Below, in pieces: positions 8,235-17,313 of a stretch of DNA of 64,000 bases (positions are counted from its first letter, which is position 1; every line of letters begins with the position of its first letter). The notes under the pieces are model-generated. The model searched no databases. It saw only the letters and a program-made list of their open reading frames with translations, and was not told the DNA's origin. The DNA is from an uncultured Clostridia bacterium (lineage in GTDB: Bacteria; Bacillota; Clostridia; Oscillospirales; Oscillospiraceae), in assembly GCA_945876285.1 (NCBI GenBank), contig CAMCNO010000012.1:1-64000 (forward strand), read 5' to 3'. The position numbers and the translations under genes are program-made.

Positions 8235-10072
8235 AGCAAAATGGTCAGATTATTCACGCCAAAAGTCGTCTTGTAATCCACAACCGGGGCGGCAGCCACG
8301 ATCATGGCGATACCAAGGCTGTCATCAAGCCCTTCCAGCAGTCCGTCCAGCTCGTCCATCTCCCCGGCGGAAACAGTCTCCGCCCGGTGACGCTCGTAGT
8401 AATCGATGGGATTAAAAGGCGCACCGCCGCAGCGGATACGCAGGATGATGTCCGGCTTCTCCAGCGTCTGGCCCGGCGTCAGCAGGATGCGGATACTAAT
8501 GGTTTGGGTTTCGTCCTCTGGGAAGCAGTGCTCCTTGATACTCACCAGCATCTCCTCCAGAGACAGGGAGATGAGCATGGACCGCTCCGGGTCCAGCTGG
8601 TTTTCCTCACAGAAATCCGAAATGCGCTGGGATGCGTTCAGGACCTCCTCCAGCGAGGTATGAACTGAGAAGGAGATGAACCGTCCATCTTCCTCATACC
8701 GCCGGTCCAGCAGCAGAATGCCCCGCAGCTCCGGGTGGCGGCGGCGAAACAGGACCAGCGCCGCCCACAGCACCGCCCAGGACAGCACCTCCGCCGCGGC
8801 AAAGCCCAGCCAAACGCCGGGGAGCCCCCAGAGGCCCGATAGCATCCGGGCGGAGAGCACCAGAAACAGGTACGCGCGGCACACCGTCAGCAGATTTGCC
8901 AGCCAGGTCCGCCGGGCGGAGAGGTAGTAGTTCATCCAGATGGTGGACAGCATGGCCAGCGGCTGGCTGAGCGCGAACAGCCGCACCGCCGGAGCCGCCA
9001 GGGCCAGCGTCTCCGGGTCAGAGATGCCAAACAGGCGGCAGAAGGGTGCTGCCAGCACCGCAAGAAGAACGGCGGCAGGCACGATGAGCAGCATTCCCAG
9101 CTTGACCGCCTGCTTTTCGATCTGCCGCAGGCTGGTGCCGTCCCGCTCGCTGGTGAACACGCCCACAAAGGGGCCAGTGGTCTGGGACAGGCCGTTGATG
9201 AACACGATGGACAGGTTGCCTGCCATGGAAACGACACTGAACGCGGACAGACCCGCCTTTCCCGCCAGGGCGGAGATCATCAGGTTCAGGGCCACGCCCC
9301 GCAGCACACTGCACAGATTGTTCAGGGCGGCCGGGCTTCCGGCAGCCATCATCCGGGGCGCCCGGGACCAGACGCCGGACAGAGAACAGAGATGGAAACT
9401 GCTCCCCTTCCACAGCAGAGCGGCCCAGCCCAGCAGCGCCGTGGTCACATTGGCGACGGTGCAGCCCAGCGCCACGCCCGCCAGTCCCATTTCCAGCGCC
9501 AGCACGCAGAACAACTCCAGTCCCACACAGGCGGCGGCCAGGAACAGGAAGAGCGCCATAGACAAGCGGTGCCGCCCATCCAGCTTCAGAAGAAAATAGG
9601 GCGGGTAGATACCGGCGATACCGATGCCGCTGAAGAGATAAATGCGAAGATACTGGCGGGTAGGCTCCAGGAGTTCCCCTTCCGCGCCCAAAATGCCCAG
9701 AAGCGGGTCCAGGAGCAAGCTCCCCAGCACAGCCAGAAGCAGACTGACCCCCAGAGACAGCAGAGCGGCCAGTGTCAAGGCGGCGTCACAGCCCTCCCGG
9801 TCGTCCCGCCCGATGCACCAGGCGGCCAAAGACGATGCTCCTACACCGGCCAGAGAGCCGATGGTGGTAAAGACAAAATACACCGGGTTGGCAATGCTGA
9901 GGACGGCCAAAGCCTCATGCCCCAGCAGGTTGCCGGCAATCAGGCTGTTGGCCAGGGTTGACGCCATCACGCCGCCGATGGACAGAATCGCCGGCAGCAG
10001 CGCCCGGCGGAAGGTATCGGATATGAACTGACCGCTGTCCCGCAGTCCGCTGTCTGGGGTAGGATGCGACAT
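8231..10072 (-). CDS. MATE-family transporter with C-terminal HATPase (anti-sigma kinase-like) domain
   Basis: About 12 hydrophobic segments with MATE-like order, followed by ISLSLEEMLVSIKEHCFPED...DDSLGIAMIVAAAPVVDYK resembling an RsbW/HATPase fold; RBS ggaggtctctatg. Confidence 0.82.
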   Translation of the reverse strand: MSHPTPDSGLRDSGQFISDTFRRALLPAILSIGGVMASTLANSLIAGNLLGHEALAVLSIANPVYFVFTTIGSLAGVGASSLAAWCIGRDDREGCDAALTLAALLSLGVSLLLAVLGSLLLDPLLGILGAEGELLEPTRQYLRIYLFSGIGIAGIYPPYFLLKLDGRHRLSMALFLFLAAACVGLELFCVLALEMGLAGVALGCTVANVTTALLGWAALLWKGSSFHLCSLSGVWSRAPRMMAAGSPAALNNLCSVLRGVALNLMISALAGKAGLSAFSVVSMAGNLSIVFINGLSQTTGPFVGVFTSERDGTSLRQIEKQAVKLGMLLIVPAAVLLAVLAAPFCRLFGISDPETLALAAPAVRLFALSQPLAMLSTIWMNYYLSARRTWLANLLTVCRAYLFLVLSARMLSGLWGLPGVWLGFAAAEVLSWAVLWAALVLFRRRHPELRGILLLDRRYEEDGRFISFSVHTSLEEVLNASQRISDFCEENQLDPERSMLISLSLEEMLVSIKEHCFPEDETQTISIRILLTPGQTLEKPDIILRIRCGGAPFNPIDYYERHRAETVSAGEMDELDGLLEGLDDSLGIAMIVAAAPVVDYKTTFGVNNLTILL

Positions 10073-10263
10073 AGAGACCTCCGTTTCGCGCTGGCGAAGC
10101 AGCCTGTACACAGAATATTTTATAATTCGTATTATAGCGCGCCGTGTCGAAGTCTGTAAATGTTTCCTTTGTCGCTTTATTGGTTTTTTTAGAAAAAATT
10201 TAGAAAAACGGAAGGAATTTCATGGTATGATATGTTTATCAAAAAATATCCTGGAGGTACCCT

Positions 10264-11100
10264 ATGGAAATTGGTATTTTGCCTCTGGAAGAGCCCGGCG
10301 TGTTCCGTTCCCTTCTCTTGCCTGAAACGGCCGATGCCCTGGCCGCCGGAGAGCCTCTCACGGCCCTGGCCCTGACGGAAAACGGCGTGGCGCTGGGCGC
10401 TGCCGCCGGATATCTGGAGGGAGGACGGTTCCTGGTCAGCTCCCTCTATGTGTCCCCGGATCACCGCCGCAGGGGCGGCGGCAGGCTGCTGGTGGAGACC
10501 TTGTCCCAACTGGCGGCCCCTTATGCCGGCGCTATGGGTCTCCGCTACACCTCCACCCGTGAGGAACACGAGACGCTCCCGCCTTTCCTGACGGCCATGG
10601 GCTTCCGCGAGGAGCCGGACAACGGTGAGAACATCTTCCTGACTACCTTAGGCACGGTGGCGGATACTCCCTTCTTCTCCGGCGCGGGAAAGAAATTTGG
10701 GACACCCCTCTCCGAATTGAGCGCGGGCGCCCTGTCCCTGCTGGAAAAAGCTGCCCTGGTCTCTGACGCTCCCCTGCCGGAGGGCGGCGTCACCGCAGCC
10801 GGCGTGGACCGGGACGTCAGCGTGGCCGCCTTCGAGGGCAGCGAACCAAAGTCCTTCGTGCTGCTGGACCACTCCTTCCCCGGCGCCCTGACCCTGTCGG
10901 CAGCCTGGTCCGGAACCAAGGATCCCACCGTGCTGCCCGCGCTGCTGCGCTCCGCCATGGCCCGTGCCCTGGAGAAATATCCACCTGAGACGCCTCTTGT
11001 CACACAGGCCATCGGCAGTTCCTCCGCCAAGCTGGTGCGGACACTGCTGGTGGGGTCCAAGCCCATTTCCCACACCTACATCCGCCTGCTTCACAAATAA
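10264..11100 (+). CDS. GNAT-family acetyltransferase
   Basis: LYVSPDHRRRGGGRLLVETLSQLAAPYAGAMGLRYTSTREEH; RBS ctggaggt upstream. Confidence 0.7.
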   Translation: MEIGILPLEEPGVFRSLLLPETADALAAGEPLTALALTENGVALGAAAGYLEGGRFLVSSLYVSPDHRRRGGGRLLVETLSQLAAPYAGAMGLRYTSTREEHETLPPFLTAMGFREEPDNGENIFLTTLGTVADTPFFSGAGKKFGTPLSELSAGALSLLEKAALVSDAPLPEGGVTAAGVDRDVSVAAFEGSEPKSFVLLDHSFPGALTLSAAWSGTKDPTVLPALLRSAMARALEKYPPETPLVTQAIGSSSAKLVRTLLVGSKPISHTYIRLLHK

Positions 11101-11118
11101 TCACGGGAGGTCGTGCAT

Positions 11119-13347
11119 ATGTCCGGACATCTTCAGGAAGATCAACTCAAGAAAATCGAAGAAGTACAGAAGCAAAAGCTCCTGCGGATAGAACAGAACG
11201 CCATCCACGAGAATCTGACCAAGCTGCAGACCTGGGATCTGGTCGAGGGTCAGACCTTGCAGGAACGGCTGCAGGCCCACAAGGAATCCTTGATTCAGAG
11301 CCTGCCCCAACTACAGGAAAATGCCGCCATGCAGAACGCCGCCGCGCAGCAGCTCGGCCTTGCCAACGCGGCGGCTGCCGCTCCCGGAGCGCCGGTGCAG
11401 GAGCAAGTTCCCGCCAAGCAGACCTACAAGCAGCGCAGAGAACAGGCCCGGAAGGCTAAGGTAGCCCGCAAGAACTGTCCGGTGGGCACGGCGGATACAT
11501 ACGACTGTGTGGAGGCCACCTCCCGTATTGTGAAGGAACGCCACAATGCCATGCGGGGAGTTCCCGATGGCACAGATGTAGATTTGCGGGTGCTGGCCAC
11601 TTTTTGTGAAGGCTACGAAGTCAATAAGGAAGGCCGGCCCGCCACATTCGAAGATCAGGCCAAGGCGAATCGTGACAATGCCTTTCTGGCTGCCTATCTC
11701 AGCAAGGATGTGGAGCGGCGCAAACCGTATCTGGAAGATGTCCGCAAGGAATTGATGGACTTCCCTCTGACTGGCGACACAGTTTCCGACGCATACATGG
11801 TCAAAAACGCGGAGATGCTCAAGCGCATTACCGACAAGAGCTGCTACTTTGAAAACGTGATGAACGACCCCATCAACAGACCCTACTTTGACAGTCTGCC
11901 CCCTGCGGATATGGAATTGCTGAAAAAGAAATTGGATATTTTGGCCCAGTTGGGCGGATATTATGTAAACTATATGGGCGGCATAGGTGTAAGTGCAAAT
12001 TCGGGCAAATATTATGATCATTCAATGACAAGAGGCATTACCTTATTTAAGGAAACTGCAAACTTGATGCAGGGAGTGCTGGCTCCTGTGACAGCCGGGT
12101 GGGAGCAGCAGAAGCAGGAGATCCTGGAGCGCCACGTAGAGCAGGGAGCAGCCGCGGCAAAGCAGGAGGTTTTGGCGAGGATCGAAGTGGATCTGAGGGA
12201 GCAGGATGAGCCTTTGCCGGAGGACATGCGCTTCACCAGCCCCGCTGCCGGCTACGCCACGGAAGAACTGAAGCGCTGCCGGGCCATGATCGAGGCCGAT
12301 CCCCGGGTGTACGCCGCCAACAAGCCCCTGATCGACCAGCTGTATCAGGAGCTCTATCGCGGGTTTGACGTCTTCAACGAATTGTCCGTGAACAGTATGG
12401 CATACCAGCGTGTTGCCGACGAGAGAATGGAGTCCAACGGCGACCAGGACCCCATGTTCCTTGTGACCCTGAAGAAACTGGAGCAGATCCAGAAGGACCA
12501 AATCGCCGTCCGCTACCAGACAAGCTCTATCTCCGACGCCCTGCGGTTCTATTTTAAGGAAGCGCCCCTGTCTGCCCCTGCCAGGACCCTGCTGGCAAGC
12601 ATGGGCAAGGAAAAGGAGGCTGTCTTCTTGGAAGGAAAACGCGCCGTCAGGAACGTGCTGGAAGGCGAGGACGGCGCCCTGGCCAGGGCTAACGACGCCT
12701 ACCAGAAGGATCATAACCTCAATGCCGGTCTGACCGCCCTGGGCGCCCGCACCTCCACCAGCGATTACGCCAAGGCGGACAAGCTACTGCGGGGCAGCAC
12801 CTACCTGGGCTACGGCGACCAGATGGTGGCCCTGGTCCACAGGCTGGAGGATGAGGACCATGTGGACATGTCCTCCGTCATGGGGCAGGTCACCCAGCAA
12901 TACCGCAGCGGCATGGGCGGCGGCGTGGCCGGCGGACCCATCGACGCCATCAACCGGGCCATGCTCCGCAGCTTCGGCGACTACCTCAAGGGGGAGGACA
13001 GCATCCGCTACATCCAGACGCTGGTCTCCATGCTGAAGGGTGCCGACATGTTCGGCAACAACATCGACGGTGCCCTGGCCTATGTGGTCCAGAGCCTGTT
13101 CAACAGCTACGGCGCCAATTACGTCTGCGTTGGCAGCAAACCTGAAAGCTTTGCTGGGGGCGAGAGCACTGCCGACGTCATCAAGAACGTCTGCCGCACC
13201 CTGATGTCCCTCTCCGCTCTGGAGCGGCGGGGCGAAGCGGAGAACGAAGAGCTGCCGGAGGCTACCAAGGAGCTTCTGGGCGACTATAAGCAGCTGCTGC
13301 GGGACCTGAAGGGGCAGGCATTCCCCCCTGACGCGCCCCAGGAATAA
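11119..13347 (+). CDS. Large helical protein of unknown function, first gene of the cargo operon
   Basis: 744-aa open frame, RBS gggaggt; Gln/Ala-rich and lysine-rich N-terminus; no family recognised. Confidence 0.75.
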   Translation: MSGHLQEDQLKKIEEVQKQKLLRIEQNAIHENLTKLQTWDLVEGQTLQERLQAHKESLIQSLPQLQENAAMQNAAAQQLGLANAAAAAPGAPVQEQVPAKQTYKQRREQARKAKVARKNCPVGTADTYDCVEATSRIVKERHNAMRGVPDGTDVDLRVLATFCEGYEVNKEGRPATFEDQAKANRDNAFLAAYLSKDVERRKPYLEDVRKELMDFPLTGDTVSDAYMVKNAEMLKRITDKSCYFENVMNDPINRPYFDSLPPADMELLKKKLDILAQLGGYYVNYMGGIGVSANSGKYYDHSMTRGITLFKETANLMQGVLAPVTAGWEQQKQEILERHVEQGAAAAKQEVLARIEVDLREQDEPLPEDMRFTSPAAGYATEELKRCRAMIEADPRVYAANKPLIDQLYQELYRGFDVFNELSVNSMAYQRVADERMESNGDQDPMFLVTLKKLEQIQKDQIAVRYQTSSISDALRFYFKEAPLSAPARTLLASMGKEKEAVFLEGKRAVRNVLEGEDGALARANDAYQKDHNLNAGLTALGARTSTSDYAKADKLLRGSTYLGYGDQMVALVHRLEDEDHVDMSSVMGQVTQQYRSGMGGGVAGGPIDAINRAMLRSFGDYLKGEDSIRYIQTLVSMLKGADMFGNNIDGALAYVVQSLFNSYGANYVCVGSKPESFAGGESTADVIKNVCRTLMSLSALERRGEAENEELPEATKELLGDYKQLLRDLKGQAFPPDAPQE

Positions 13348-13379
13348 ACAACACAAGGATGTAACGGGAGGCGATTTCG

Positions 13380-15434
13380 GTGAAACGACTGGCGGCCCTG
13401 GGGGCCTTCAAGCTGTCCCTGTTTTTGAAGCCCCGGGTCAGCGATGAGTTTTTCAGGCGGTACAGCCGCCTTATCTCCCCGGATGTGACCGAGGAGGAGG
13501 TGGCGGGCTATCCGGAGGACGCGGAGAGCCTGTTCTATGACAAGCCGGTGACTGCCGCCCGCTACCGCTTCCTTCAAAACCTGTGCGGGGAGGACCCCAT
13601 CGCCCTGACGGCCATTCAGCTGTATTTGCTTGCGCTGATGGAGGAGCGGACTCTGGACCTGCTGCGGGAGGGACTGGGCCTCGGCGAGGGCCTGACCATC
13701 GAGGCCGCCGCAAGAGTCGCCTGCCGCACTGACGAGACCATCGACCTGGCGCCCAAACTCCGCTCCGCCTTTGACCGGGTGGAGCTGCTGCTGCAGGCGG
13801 AGCCGGACCGGGACTGGTGGAAGGCTCCCTTCCGCCTGGACGGCCGGTTGGCGGCCTGGCTGTCCGGCGATGACACCCCGGACCGGGAACTCAGCGGCGT
13901 GTGTACTGTCGCCGCTCCCGGCGACCCCCTGCCCCCCGCCACCCTCACCGGAGCCCAGTCAGAGCAAACGGCCTCCCTTCTGGCGGCCAGCCCCGGCTTT
14001 GCTATCGTCCATATCTCCGGCGAGAGCGGCAGCGGACGGCGGCACTTTGCCCGCCATACTGCCCGGATGCTGGGAAAAGAGCTGCTCACTGTCCCCTTTG
14101 ACGCTGTGGGTGAGAACGGTTTTCTGCGTTCTCTCCCCTGGCGGCGGGTGCTGCGGGAGCTGCTGCTGACTGACCGGCTGCTGTGCCTCTCCGGCCTGGA
14201 TTGTCCGGCGGAAAAGCGAAGGGCACGCCTCCCTGCTCTGCTGCACCAACTGGAGCAGTCCCTCACTCCCTTGAGAAAACCCGCATTTCTCACTACATCA
14301 ACTTCTGTAAAGGTAATTCCCTTCCTATCTACTCCTGTATTTTCCGTAAACATTCCCACCCCCACTATCCCCCAAAGCGCCCTGCTTTGGCGGGAACTGG
14401 CGGAGCAATATCTGCCGGAGGACGCGGTGGATTTCCCGGCAGCGGGGCTCGCCGCCAAGATGTCCCTTACTGCCGGACAGATGGAGTGCATCGTCCGGCT
14501 GCTGCGGTGCCGGGCGCCCCGAGGCCCCTGGGCGGAGCGGGATATTTTCAGGCTGTGTTATCAGGTTTTGGACGATGGGCGGTATGAGAACATCCGCTTC
14601 GTGGACACCGCCTATACCTGGGAGGATCTCCGGCTGGAGCCGGCCCTGAAAACATCCCTCCAGGCAGTCTGCGCCCAGGTAGAGCACCAGGGCCTTGTGC
14701 TGGATGAGTGGGGGTTGCGGCGGCGGTATCCTTATGGCCGCTGTGTGTCTGTGCTGATGTCCGGCCCTCCGGGTACCGGCAAGACCATGACCGCCCAGGT
14801 TCTGGCCTCCCGGCTGGGACTGGAGCTGTATAAAGTAGACCTGTCCCAGATCGTGGACAAGTACATCGGCGAGACGGAAAAGCGTCTGAAGCAGGTCTTT
14901 GACCAGGCGGAAAAGAGCAACATGATCCTCTTTTTCGACGAGGCGGACGCCCTGCTGGGCAAGCGCAGCGAGGTCAAGGACGCCAAGGATAAATACGCCA
15001 ACACGGAGGTGGCCTACCTCCTTCAGCGGATGGAGGAATACCAGGGCATCGTCCTCATGGCCACCAACCAGGCCGGCAGCATGGATTCTGCCTTTGTCCG
15101 ACGTTTCCGCTACCACCTGGTGTTTACCCTCCCCAACGAAGAACTGCGCCGTAAAATCTGGGAGGACGCCCTGGCGGGCATCCCGTCTGTGGGCATCCAA
15201 TTAGATTATCTGGCCCGCCAGTTCCAGCTCTCCGGCGCCCAAATCAAAAACATCGCCCTCAACGGCGCCTATCGTGCCGCGGCGGACAGCGGTGTTCTCC
15301 GCATGGACCATCTGGTTCGGGCCATTTTCCAGGAACTGCAAAAAGAAGGTAAGGTCATGCTGGCCAGCGAGTTTGGCGAGTATGGCGTGATGCTCAGCGA
15401 ATTTTTGACAGAAACGGGGCCTGTAATGCCCTAA
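13380..15434 (+). CDS. AAA+ ATPase, CIS-associated (Afp15/PVC15-like class)
   Basis: Walker A SGPPGTGKT, Walker B MILFFDEADALLGKRSE, sensor ATNQAGSMDSAFVRRFRY; GTG start with RBS gggagg. Confidence 0.88.
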   Translation: MKRLAALGAFKLSLFLKPRVSDEFFRRYSRLISPDVTEEEVAGYPEDAESLFYDKPVTAARYRFLQNLCGEDPIALTAIQLYLLALMEERTLDLLREGLGLGEGLTIEAAARVACRTDETIDLAPKLRSAFDRVELLLQAEPDRDWWKAPFRLDGRLAAWLSGDDTPDRELSGVCTVAAPGDPLPPATLTGAQSEQTASLLAASPGFAIVHISGESGSGRRHFARHTARMLGKELLTVPFDAVGENGFLRSLPWRRVLRELLLTDRLLCLSGLDCPAEKRRARLPALLHQLEQSLTPLRKPAFLTTSTSVKVIPFLSTPVFSVNIPTPTIPQSALLWRELAEQYLPEDAVDFPAAGLAAKMSLTAGQMECIVRLLRCRAPRGPWAERDIFRLCYQVLDDGRYENIRFVDTAYTWEDLRLEPALKTSLQAVCAQVEHQGLVLDEWGLRRRYPYGRCVSVLMSGPPGTGKTMTAQVLASRLGLELYKVDLSQIVDKYIGETEKRLKQVFDQAEKSNMILFFDEADALLGKRSEVKDAKDKYANTEVAYLLQRMEEYQGIVLMATNQAGSMDSAFVRRFRYHLVFTLPNEELRRKIWEDALAGIPSVGIQLDYLARQFQLSGAQIKNIALNGAYRAAADSGVLRMDHLVRAIFQELQKEGKVMLASEFGEYGVMLSEFLTETGPVMP

Positions 15435-15450
15435 AACAAGGAGGTGCGTC

Positions 15451-17313
15451 ATGTCCCATACTTATGCCGATCCCACACAGGCGCACCAGCACGATACTGC
15501 TGTCCCCTCTGCCCCAAAGCAGGCGGAACGGCCCGCCGCTCCCCGCCCTATCTCTGTCGGTGCTCCTGCCGGGCAGCCCCAGGGCGGCCTGCTGGACTGG
15601 TTCCGGGAAAAATTCTCCAAACAGGAACAGCCGGACGAGGGCCAGCAATGGGAAGATAACGAGTACGGCGAGGTGAATCCCGCCTATGTCACGGACAAAC
15701 CTGACGCGGGCAGCCCCCTGACTCCGATGGTTCGGAACTATACCCAGGAGGGACCCGGTCAGGCGCCGGTCTTTGAAACCCACAGCTTCATGCCCAGCGC
15801 AAGTGTGGACAACGAGAGCGCGATGCACCTCCACAGCTTCATCGGCCTGCGCTTCACCCAACTGGACCCCGTCACCACCCGATATACCCGGAAGCGGCTG
15901 AAGGTGGGCTTCGGCGGCGGAGGGAGCCCCTTTGCCAACCATGGCACACTGATGAACGACAACAATACCCAGGCGGACATGTCCACCGAGACGCCCATCA
16001 CCCGGGAGCAGCTGGAATCGGTGATGATGAATATTCCCGACATGGCAAAAGAGCCCTACAATGTTGTTACCCACAACTGCAACCACTTCACCCAGGCCAT
16101 CGCCGCCATGGTAGGCGCAACCATTCCGGCGCAGCTCCACGACACGGTCCTGGGACCGGCGGGCGCTTACAAGAATCTGGCCAATGCCGCAGAAGATGGT
16201 CAGAAGGGCCGCACCCGCTTCTTCCAGGGCGGGGGCATGGGCAGAGGGAGACAATCCCAGATGGCCGGCGGACAGGAAAGCAGGATCATCACCAATTTTG
16301 AAGATCTGGCGCAGTCCGCCGCCCGGTGGGACGGCCTTCCCTTCCTGCTGTATCCCAGTCTGAAAAATGCCGCCCAACAGGTGGCCCAGGCAGCGGCACC
16401 CATGGGCCGCTTTTTGAACAGCGGATTTTCCATCGAGTCCCCCGCCGACGCCAATGCGCTGGAGACTGTCACCGATACAGCCGCGGCAAAGGCGGATGAA
16501 CTGATCAAGCTGCACCTTTGGAAGGGACATCCCCGGGTCAATATCACCGCCATGAAGGTCATAGCCATGGCGGAGCAGCTCCACAGCACCTTCCTGCCGG
16601 AAAAACGGGCCATCACCAGCTATTCCCAGCAGGAGTTGGAGGCCAGCCTGCACCAGAGGACCAAGCAGGAGGAGGATGCGCAGAAGGCGGGCAGCAAGAC
16701 CATCAGCAATCAGTCGCTGTTTGTCTTCGGCAATACGTCGCTTACCGGCGCGGGAGATATTTTCCTGCAGTCCATGGGCCTGATGCCAATCGATCTGATC
16801 CAGCAGCACTCCATGGGAACCGGCAATCCGCTGGTGCGGTGCGTGGCGCTTCTGCGGCAAGTCGCAGGGGCCTTGACCGGCGAGGACGGTATGGGCGTCA
16901 ACAACTATCTCATCTCCTTTTTCCAGGGTCGGGAGAATCTGAGCAACGCACAATTGGGCGCTTTAGCCACACAGACCATGCTGGATGTGCTGTGTCAGAA
17001 AGCGCTAGAGGTCAACAGCCCCTTGGCTCACAACCTGCAGCTGACCCGCAACAACGCCGGAAGTCTTGCCGCAGCCCGGGATGAGGACAGTCTGGACAAC
17101 GAATCCAATGAATATACCCGGGGTATCACCCTGAACTTCACCGGAAAGCGCAATGCGCCTCAGAATGAGAACCAGCGGAGCTTCCAGGAGAACAAGCAGC
17201 ACCTGCTGGATCTGGTCAACACCATGGAGGCAACCTTTGCTATGAAATTTGAAGCGGTCCGCGCCCGTGCGGCGGCAGAATCAGCCGAACAGGGCGCACC
17301 GGAGGAATCCTAA
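15451..17313 (+). CDS. Putative CIS cargo with a PPPDE/DeSI-like (permuted papain-fold) cysteine peptidase domain
   Basis: MHLHSFIGLRFT...KVGFGGGG then YNVVTHNCNHFTQAIAAMVGATIP (NCNHF signature, His before Cys); N-terminal linker PQGGLLDWFREKFSK shared with neighbouring cargos; RBS aaggaggt. Confidence 0.6.
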   Translation: MSHTYADPTQAHQHDTAVPSAPKQAERPAAPRPISVGAPAGQPQGGLLDWFREKFSKQEQPDEGQQWEDNEYGEVNPAYVTDKPDAGSPLTPMVRNYTQEGPGQAPVFETHSFMPSASVDNESAMHLHSFIGLRFTQLDPVTTRYTRKRLKVGFGGGGSPFANHGTLMNDNNTQADMSTETPITREQLESVMMNIPDMAKEPYNVVTHNCNHFTQAIAAMVGATIPAQLHDTVLGPAGAYKNLANAAEDGQKGRTRFFQGGGMGRGRQSQMAGGQESRIITNFEDLAQSAARWDGLPFLLYPSLKNAAQQVAQAAAPMGRFLNSGFSIESPADANALETVTDTAAAKADELIKLHLWKGHPRVNITAMKVIAMAEQLHSTFLPEKRAITSYSQQELEASLHQRTKQEEDAQKAGSKTISNQSLFVFGNTSLTGAGDIFLQSMGLMPIDLIQQHSMGTGNPLVRCVALLRQVAGALTGEDGMGVNNYLISFFQGRENLSNAQLGALATQTMLDVLCQKALEVNSPLAHNLQLTRNNAGSLAAARDEDSLDNESNEYTRGITLNFTGKRNAPQNENQRSFQENKQHLLDLVNTMEATFAMKFEAVRARAAAESAEQGAPEES

